The notes beneath the pieces are model-generated. The model was given only the letters and a program-made list of their open reading frames with translations, searched no databases and was not told the origin of the DNA. From Diphasiastrum complanatum (lineage: Eukaryota; Streptophyta; Lycopodiopsida; Lycopodiales; Lycopodiaceae), in assembly GCA_029204225.1 (NCBI GenBank), contig MU832214.1, positions 1 to 64,000 of the forward strand: a stretch of DNA of 64,000 bases, written 5' to 3'. The translations under genes were made by a program, and so were the position numbers. Shown here one piece after another: positions 56,364 to 64,000 of the stretch (position 1 is its first letter; every line of letters begins with the position of its first letter).

Positions 56364-57161
56364 GTGCATCAGACTCATGATGATTCGTCAGACACTCTAT
56401 GGCACAGGAGACTATGCCATATGAACTCGATGACACTTTATCAAGCAAGCCATCATGGAGCAATAACAGGGGTCAACATCTTGAATGCGAACAATTCGAC
56501 CACCTGTGAGGCATGCATGAAGGGTAAGATGTCTCGCGTTCCATTTTTCAAAGACTCCTACAGAACGACTAAGATTTTGGAGTTAGTGCATTCTGACATC
56601 TATAGGCCTTTCAATGTGATCTCAGTAGGAGGCTCAAAATACTACATAACCTTCAATGATGATTATAGTAAGTTTTTCAGAGTGTATTTTATTCAAAATA
56701 AATTAGAAGCACTTGACAAATTCACAGAGTATGTGAATTGGGCAGAGAGATGCACTGGTAACAAAGTGAAGCAGATCAGGACAGATCGAGGTTGTGAATA
56801 CATCTCGAATCACTTCACTAACTTCTGCAATGATCGTGGTATCATTCACAGAAGGACTGTAGCTTACACACCACAACACAACAGTGTTGCAGAAAGGAAG
56901 AATAGGATCCTCATGGAAGCTGCCAGATGCATGATGGCCTACTCGAAAGCTCCAAGAGTATTGTGGGCTGAAGTAGTAGCTACAACTACATACATTCAAA
57001 ACAGGACAGGGAAGTCTGATGTCCCTCACATGACACCACACGAATTATGGTGGGGTAGAAAGCCCAACCTGTCTCACATCAAAATCTTTGGCTGTGCAGC
57101 TTATGCACATATCCCTGATAAGCTTCAAAAGAAGCTTGATGAGAAAGCTGAACAAGGATAA
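56364..57161 (+). pseudogene. copia integrase
   Basis: SDTLWHRRLCHMNSMTLYQA and CEACMKGKMSRVPF form the H-H-C-C zinc domain. The catalytic triad is present: Asp in LVHSDIYRPF (about 56595), Asp in IRTDRGCEY, and Glu in PQHNSVAERKNRILMEAARC. IKIFGCAAYAHIPDKLQKKL closes the core. A TAA at 57159-57161 separates it from the RT segment. Integrase inserts the element DNA into the chromosome. Confidence 0.9.
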
Positions 57162-57182
57162 CTTGTAGGATATGACAATAAT

Positions 57183-58345
57183 TTGTCATACTACATAGTC
57201 TACATGCCAGACACGCACATTGTGAAGACAGTCAGGGATGTCAGATTTGATGAGAGCAGAACGATGGCCAACGATGATCCTGTCAACTATGAGGTTCTTG
57301 AAAGACAGTACTATGATCTGCCACCAATGACAGAGGGAGCAGAATATGAACATGAAAATGAAGATTTTTGCGTCGCTTTGCATTCGAGTGATGAATCAGA
57401 ATACGAAAGATTCGAGAGGCAGCCTACTGCTACAGTACTTGTAAACCAAGATGGTTCTAGAGTAGGCAAAGGAAAAGACATTACTGTCCCAGGAGGATCT
57501 CCTAGAAGGTTGACAAGACAACGAAGAGCGCCAGCAAGATATGTGCCAGACAGCTCTGCTTCTACATCAGAAGAGTTCTGTGGATTCAGTGGCAAACCAC
57601 AGACTTTCGAGGAGGCAATTGAATGTCCAGAGAAGGAGGAGATGGAATCCATGAGGAAAAACCATGTATGGACGTTGCAGCCATTACCAGATAAGCAAAA
57701 GGCTATGAAATGCAAATGGGTATTCAAGCTAAAGTATGGACCAGATGGAGATGTCTCGAAATATAAGGCAAGACTGGTAGCGAAGGGATTCTCTCAGAGA
57801 TATGGTATTGATTATTCTGAAACCTTTTCTCCTGTCGTGAAACATTCGTCCCTACGTTTGTTATTTGCATATGCAGCTGCTTATGACCTCAGGATCCACA
57901 TTGTGGACGAGAAGATAGCCTTCTTGCATGGTGAGTTAAATGAAGAGATTTACATGGATCAACCCCTAGGTTATGTCTCATATTCACTTCCTGATTATGC
58001 AATGCAGAATGCATAGGAGTATCTATGGTCTGAAGCAGTCAACTCAACAATGGTACAAAAAGAAAGATCAAGCCCTGAAATCCTTGGGATTCAAGCCACT
58101 TATGGCTGATTCCAATGTGTATGTAAGAATTATTGATGGGAAGATTATCATTGTGGCTGTGTATGTGGATGACACTCTGATACTCTGCAAGAGTGAGAAG
58201 CTGATTGCTGAAGTGAAGAATGATATCTCAAAACATTTCGAGATTGTAGATCTGGGAGAAGCCAGGTGTTACCTTGGCTTACAGATTGATAGGTACTATG
58301 AGGGAGGTAAGTTATACTTTCATCAATCCAGATACACCTAGAAAA
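57183..58345 (+). pseudogene. copia reverse transcriptase
   Basis: Segment 1 (to 58016): RLTRQRRAPARYVPDSSAST linker, then NHVWTLQPLPDKQKAMKCKW, KYKARLVAKGFSQRYGIDYS and VVKHSSLRLLFAYAAAYDLR. A short stretch near 57970-58016 is in the wrong frame. Segment 2 (to 58341): SIYGLKQSTQQWYKKKDQAL and the intact catalytic box VAVYVDDTLILC (Asp pair 58168-58173), then HFEIVDLGEARCYLGLQIDR. A TAG at 58339-58341 interrupts before RNase H. Confidence 0.9.
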
Positions 58346-59258
58346 TCCTAGAGAATTTCAGGATGCTGAATTGCAAAGGAGCGGATACTCCAATGTTTGC
58401 AGGAACGGTGTTGACGAATGAAAATTGTTCGAGGACTGCAGAAGAGAGAGAATTGATGCAGCTCACACCTTATAGAAAACTGATAGGATCGTTGATGTAC
58501 CTTGCAGACAACACACGCCTTGACATTGCTTATGCAGTGTTCATGATGAGCCAATTCTGTACGAATCCTAGCTCGACACATTGGAAGATTGCAAAACGAA
58601 TTTTGCAATATCTTCAATTAACAACAAAAGATTATGGTTTGTGTTATTGTCGTGATGAAGGGTTCCAGATGATTTCCTACAGTGATGCTAGCTGGGCATC
58701 CCTCAAGGACGACTATAAAAGCAATTCTCTGGATCAGCAAGAAGCAGACCATCGTGGCTCAATTATCCTACGAAGCAGAGTATGTTGCAGTAGCAAAGAT
58801 GGCCAATGAGATAATTTGGCTCAAACAGTTCCTAGACGAATTGGGCGAAACAAGGAGCGAACCTCTGGTTTTGCAGATGGATAACACATTTGCAATACAT
58901 CTGACGAAAGACCACGTGTTTCACTCAAGGACAAAATTGTGACCAAGTACCACTTGATCAGGGACCTGATTGACAAAAAGATGTTGCAGACCACCTTCAT
59001 TGGGAAAGACATGGTTGCTGACATTTTCACAAAGGCCATAGACAAAGGTCTATTCGAGAAACAAAGTTGCAGCCTTGGAGTCGTCAAACTATCATGCTTT
59101 GAGAGAGAGCTGAAAAAACATTTTGTTTCTAATGCCAAAGCTTTGCTAGATTTCAATTCTGAACCTTTGACAAAAGACAACACGACACAACATGAAATCA
59201 GTTATGCCCCACAAACAGTCAAGAAGATCAGCCAAGTACCATGGGGTACAGATATCTG
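58346..59258 (+). pseudogene. copia RNase H and C-terminus
   Basis: TPYRKLIGSLMYLADNTRLD, ISYSDASWASLKDDYKSN (catalytic Asp), after a shift IVAQLSYEAEYVAVAKMANE (catalytic Glu) and LVLQMDNTFAIHLTKDHVFH (third acid), after another shift TKYHLIRDLIDKKMLQTTFI and KDMVADIFTKAIDKGLFEKQ. An extra 60-residue tail runs to the TGA at 59256-59258. Confidence 0.86.
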
Positions 59259-60925
59259 ATCTGATATCATGACAACATCAGAAGTGTTCTAGATCGTGGC
59301 TAATCTGCCACTCTTGTAATTCATGATTAGTTGTAGATTTTTTATCTTTTTAATCTGTAAGTTACAAGACATGACACGAAATTGTTTGCGAACTATATAC
59401 TTTTTGATTGATGCATAAGCTAGTCAAAAAAGCAAGAAGAAGACGCAAAATTCAGATTACAAGTCCGCCTGCATGCGAGATATTTCTGTATAGGATCTAT
59501 AGATCCAACAGTTCGCTAGTAAGCAAGACATGATTCATGAAAGAACTGTATTTCTCTCGTGCCAACGCACTGCGTGGATTTGTCATGCAGTGCTTGAAGA
59601 ATCAGAAAATCAATAGATGATATTGTAGCACATTATTAATCTGTATGATTGTATGATCTTGAATGTAAATCTGTTTGCTACTATTCGTGTGTCTGATTCA
59701 CTTGCTCATTTAATTCCGCACTTTGGTTTGGTCTTGTTGAATGCTACATTAAATTGTTAATGTAGATTAGCAGTGTATGACTACTCTCTGAAGGATTGTA
59801 GGAATGATACAGCCAGGAGTGACCAGCGATCATATCTGAATTTCTGACAAACTGATTTCATTCGCGAATCCTTTCGCTTTGCTTTGCTTTGTGCTTCGCT
59901 TTCGTTTAGAATTCATCTCTTTTCGTTTGGTTGTGTTATAGAGCCTGCTTGATCCAACACGAATTATTCTCGAACAAAAATATTTCAAGTTTCGAGAAAG
60001 TTTCGCGAATCGTTCGAGATTCTATTTATCAGTTTGTCACCAGAGTGTTTTAGCTAGAATTTTGCATTTTCTGAGTGCATTCTTTGCATCATTGAAGGAG
60101 AGATATCTTAAGTTATTGACTATATCCCAGTGAGCTCATATTGGATGACAAAGTCTAACTAATGTCAAGGATAACCACTGAATTCAGTTGGAATTCAGCA
60201 AAACTTTGTAATTTCTGGATGTGGTTCTAAGTGATTGTATAAAGTTTATATTTGTTAAAGACAAATGTTATGCTGGTCTTTGATCACTAGGTTGATTGTA
60301 GAATTTGGAACTCATAATCTACTTAAGAATCGGGTTGAAAGAATATTTTTGAAATCTTGTAATTTTCCTTGTGGAAAAGATTTCAGAATGTTTTTTATAT
60401 TTTCTGAGTGGCTTGTTGTGCATATACTCCAGTCTCTAAATGATTATGGATTTAGAATCCGATAAATTATGATTGATGAATCATAAGATTCTAAATGTTT
60501 ATGATTGACGGATTATAAATTGATACTTAAAGGTCATTAGATGATTATATGGAAACATGATGATTCTTAAGATGGTGAGTAATTTTTGATCAATTGTTGA
60601 GTTAAATTGTAGTCAAGGAATGCTTGTGCACTGTTTTTCAGCCTAAATTCTCTGGTTAACTAGGAGCATTTATGTAGATTTCTCAATTTTGGTTGTCTTA
60701 TGTGTGTACTTTTCACACATGTGAGGACATCTCAAACAATGTGAATGATCTCCTAAGGTGTGTGTGATTGCACATAGATCTATGTTTCACAATATACAAG
60801 CAATCTAGCTCCAAACATTTAAGGCAAGAGCACTCAACACATACATCTATCACTTAGCATTCATCACATTCAACATATATCTTGAAATCAAGTAAACTTG
60901 ATAAAAGCATTTTTGAGCAATGGTT
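59259..60925. other. No gene seen; probable retroelement 3' DNA
   Basis: The first few hundred bases may be the 3' LTR of the copia before it. At 59860-60030 there is a run of related words (TTTCGCTTTGCTTTGCTTTG, TTCGCTTTCGTTT, GTTTCGAGAAAGTTTCGCGA, ATCGTTCGAG). The remainder is AT-rich, with one plus-strand open frame (60265-60462) lacking motifs. Confidence 0.4.
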
Positions 60926-60929
60926 TGGT

Positions 60930-62890
60930 GAGGAGCTCGACAATACATGAAGATGATCCGACATGCTCCAAGATTATTTCTCCTCCAATAGCTTTTCTCT
61001 TACAAAATGGTGTGCAACCTTAATACATTTTCTTCTTGCATGGAAGATAGGATTGTTGGCAAGAGCTTGAGCCGAGATCATTTGTTACACTCGATGATAG
61101 GTAGATCTTCATCCTTGATGCACTTGAGCTCCATAAGTAATCTTTTGATCCATAATATCTCTTTACTAGTGGTTTTAAGGGCCTTGTACTCAACTTCACA
61201 TGAAGATAAATATATATTATCTTGTTTCTTGGATAACCAAGACACAAGATTGCCTCCGATAAAGATAGTAAAAGCACTAGTGGACTTTCTATCCACTTTG
61301 TCACTTGCAAAGTCCAAATTCGAGTAGGCAACCATTGATAGATCTTTACTTTTATAGATCAATCCATAATCAAGTGTGGAAGATACATATCTCAAGATCC
61401 TTTTGGCCAATTTCCAATGGCAAATCTTTGGATGAATTGACTCAATTTATGCACACTAAAGCTCAAATATGGCCTAGTAATTGTCAACCATATAATGGAG
61501 CCAATAAGGGTGATGTCCTCGAAGGATCTTTCATCCCCTTTGATAGGATCTTTTACAACATGCTCCATAGGAGTATCAATGCTCTTGCAATTTTCCATAT
61601 GAAATTTTTTAAGCATAGAAAGAGCATATCTAGATTGACTAATAATTGCTTGATCTTGACAAAGATCTACTTCTAGGCCTAAGATGTAGTGAAGCTCACC
61701 TAGATCTTGCATTTTAAACTCACTATCTAATGCACTTTTTGTCTCATCAACAAGTTTCATGCAACTTCTACTCAAGATGATATCATCTACATAAATGATG
61801 AGAATAACAAGATTGCTATTTACAAACTTTATGTATAAAGATGGATCATATGCACTTAGATTGAATCCAAGTGAAATAAGATAGGAATTGAGCCTTGCAT
61901 ACCAAGAACTTGGGGCTTCCTTAAGTACATGAATAAAGACTTTTGAATCAGAGACACACTTTGGATTCATCACCTTCTTTGATAAAGCCCTCAGGTTGCT
62001 CCATATAGATTTATTCCTCAAGGTAGCCATTGAGGAAGGCATTAGAAACATCAAGTTGGAACATCCTCCACTTGAAATAGCATGCAATAGAAATGATAAT
62101 TCTTATAACAAACATCCCGTCCACAAGTGCAAAGGTGCCTTCATATTAATTATACCTATTGGGCTCTCACTAGTGCATGATTGATTGTGTGAATGGTAGC
62201 TACATGCTGCTTGAGTGATTCCTCATTCCTCATTGAGATTGATCCATAGCTTGGGGGCTAGATCCATTTGATCTAGGATTGGTTGGGTTGGTTAGTCCAC
62301 CATCCGTACCCTTTGTGGTTGCTTGTTTTGGCATGCTTAAAATATGATCTTTGGATAAGGACTTTATACAGTTCTTGTTACTAGAGGGAATAAAGATTCT
62401 ATATGCTTTCTTTGTTGATGAATATCCAATCAACACTCCTTTGATAGAACTAGGATCATCCTTTTTCCTAGTCTCTAAAGGTACATGAACAAAGCACACA
62501 CAACCAGAGATCCTAAGGTGATCTACCTTAGGCTTTTCCTTATACAACATCTCATATGGTGATTTTCCTCCTAGAGCAAGATTTGGAAGTCTATTACAAA
62601 GATAATTTGCACAAGAAATTGCCTCCCCCCCCTTTTGGAAGAGATTGCTCTATTCTAAGAGCTTTTGCACATTCACAAAGAATTTTATTTTTTCTTTTAC
62701 CCACCCCATTTTGTTGGGGAGAAAAAGCATAAGTAAACTCTCTCCTCACTCTTACTTGCTCACAATAATCATTAAACTTGTTGGAGACATATTTTCCACC
62801 ACCATGACATCTCAAAGCTTTTAGATTACAAGAGAATTTCTTTTCAACTAAAGCTTTGAGCTTAAGGAAGACATGTGAGAAATTTCAACT
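60930..62890 (-). pseudogene. copia integrase-RT-RNase H region, minus strand
   Basis: Right to left: HVFLKLKALVEKKFSCN, LRCHGGGKYVSNKFNDYCEQ (integrase second Asp replaced: C-H-G-G instead of S-D-N/R-G), FSPQQNGVGKRKNKILCECA (Glu replaced by Gly-Lys), HLRISGCVCFVHVPLETRKK, LIGYSSTKKAYRIF. RT: LKEAPSSWYARLNSYLISLG, LIIYVDDIILSRSC (box intact, about 61770-61810), FKMQDLGELHYILGLEVDLC. RNase H: VAYSNLDFASDKVDRKSTSA (catalytic Asp replaced by Asn), IYLSSCEVEYKALKTTSKEI, then HHFVREKAIGGEII and IVELLTKPLLKNAF near 60950. Related to the copia at 18880-20410. Non-functional: several catalytic residues are lost. Confidence 0.87.
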
Positions 62891-63014
62891 AGTTTTGCTA
62901 TCTTGGTCATATTGGTATATTTGACAATTGAGGCCAATTTTCATATTAGACTTAGAGTTTGACTTTTCAAAGTTATATTAGTCTAAAAGCATTTAAATAA
63001 ACACTTTTGGAAAG

Positions 63015-63520
63015 TGTGGGAAAGTATAGTACACGATTTTTTTGGTAGATTCAATTTGAGTAGTAGAGACATTGAATCTAGTCACAATAATAGTAGGGTT
63101 TCTCATTATGAAGGGAAACCAAAGTTTGAAATTAGGTTTGGACCTGTTATAAAAGGGTATAACTCATGGACTCATGGGAAGAGAATACATTCTCTCTCTC
63201 TTATCTCATTTCATGCTTATACATAGTTCTCTTGGGTATCTATCCATCGGTGCACTATATTGGTGATATCTTATAATCCTGTGTGTAGAATGTTTATTTT
63301 ATGTTATTTTTGGATCCACACATGTGAAATACAGTAGCTTACTATTGTTGTACAGAAAGCAACTTCATCATATCTTATGTTTGATGTTTGATCAGGTTCT
63401 TAGTGAGTTTGCATCTCTTTCACTAAGTAGACGTTGATTTTTTCACATTGGCAAGATTGGTAGAGTTGATCTATTTCTAACCAAAGATCAGGTTATGGAT
63501 TTGGATCTTGATTCTTCATA
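63015..63520 (+). mobile_element. Probable 5' LTR of a copia element entering from the left
   Basis: The primer site at 63521 marks the inner edge (the LTR would end near TTCA at 63514-63518, leaving a short TA spacer). The outer edge is guessed at TGTGGGAAAG, 63015. The segment has CTCTCTCTCTTATCTC and a run-up typical of LTR promoters, but no second copy to compare. Confidence 0.5.
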
Positions 63521-63532
63521 TGGTATCAGAGC
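63521..63532 (+). promoter_or_regulatory. Retrotransposon primer binding site (tRNA-Met type)
   Basis: TGGTATCAGAGC is an exact match to the common plant initiator-tRNA-Met primer site, on the plus strand. Confidence 0.88.
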
Positions 63533-64000
63533 TTGTGTTGCAGGTTATGAAAGGATCAAGCACATCTATCAAGAATTTGGTGAAGATATCAATGCTAGAG
63601 CATGCTAGATTGACTTCTACCCAAAAATCGAGTTTCTTGCATATGTAGATTGGATCTTTTTGTAGATCAAAACTCATTTTAGGTTATTGAACTTGATGAA
63701 TTACGATTTCACACCATACTTACTGGAAATAGCCGATTTTGGATGCATTAGAAAGGTCTCACTTGAGGCTACAAGATTCTATATTAAGTTTTAAGCAATT
63801 GCATGTAGAATTTGAAATATTCAATTTTTTGTGATTTTGTCAAAACCTTAATTTTGATTGGATCTCTATTTTTTGAGGTTATTGAACTTCATTAGAGTGT
63901 GTTTCAATCTTAGGAAGTGGCAAGAGTCATTAGATTGAGGATAGATCATAGGTTGATCAAGATTTCTACATTCTATGTGTTGATTTGCTAGATAAAAGTG
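63533..64000 (+). other. Leader of a retrotransposon that continues past the window
   Basis: Sequence after the primer site, with no open gag frame yet (stops in all frames). Coding part presumably starts to the right of 64000. Confidence 0.45.

Larger units (their letters stand above)
55320..59258 (+). mobile_element. Nearly complete Ty1/copia internal region
   Basis: Order gag, protease, integrase, RT, RNase H, as in Ty1/copia. The gag N-terminus is missing and the polyprotein is broken by about eight stops or shifts, but all catalytic residues that I can see are kept, so decay is recent compared with the other elements here. It differs from the other copia copies (gag ADxLT...LLRALPRSF type). 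LTRs were not identified on either side. Confidence 0.88.

Overview
The window looks like nuclear DNA of a land plant with a large, repeat-rich genome. It is AT-rich and gene-poor. It holds old, broken Ty1/copia and Ty3/gypsy retrotransposons, some carrying tRNA-Met-type primer sites (TGGTATCAGAGC), two hAT transposase copies, a LINE fragment, GT-AG introns and long (TC)n/(AC)n arrays. Heavily decayed, nested retroelements resemble gymnosperm or fern genomes more than compact angiosperm ones, but I cannot place the species.

Layout. 1-2440: gypsy remnant, then microsatellites and short tandem repeats. 3.6-4.25 kb: unidentified ORF. 4.3-10.5 kb: mostly empty, with one probable minus-strand LTR. 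10.5-13.5 kb: the clearest host gene, an intact single-exon ORF with DUF688/DUF1645-like motifs behind a repeat-rich leader with a small upstream ORF. 15.1-28.9 kb: a pile-up of at least five copia fragments, a gypsy integrase scrap, a large foldback element, and pieces of intron-bearing, transposase-like genes I cannot assign. 29.0-32.1 kb: a multi-exon, lightly broken gene on the minus strand with a possible ParB-like D-x-N-H-R motif. 33-36.9 kb: hairpin MITE-like repeats, microsatellites and a copia 3' end. 37.7-44.1 kb: a minus-strand hAT transposase, then a LINE endonuclease/RT fragment running in frame into a plus-strand hAT transposase with an internal inversion. 45.1-45.5 kb: a small two-exon coiled-coil gene candidate. 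48.2-49.2 kb: the C-terminal half of a ketopantoate-reductase-like host gene. 49.7-50.5 kb: copia gag. 52.4 kb: a 135-bp (TC)n array. 52.9-54.9 kb: an unknown long ORF fused to a copia tail. 55.3-59.3 kb: the most complete copia element. 60.9-62.9 kb: another minus copia. 63.0-64.0 kb: probable LTR and primer site of an element running off the window.

Function. Only the gene at 11.9-13.4 kb, possibly the 48.2-49.2 kb gene, and with less certainty the 45.1 kb gene look like present or recent host genes. Everything else is transposon-derived or unidentified. No operon-like logic applies. The relations between features are nesting, truncation, inversion and fusion. Coordinates of exons and element edges were read by eye from splice-site and protein-motif patterns and were not checked by alignment.
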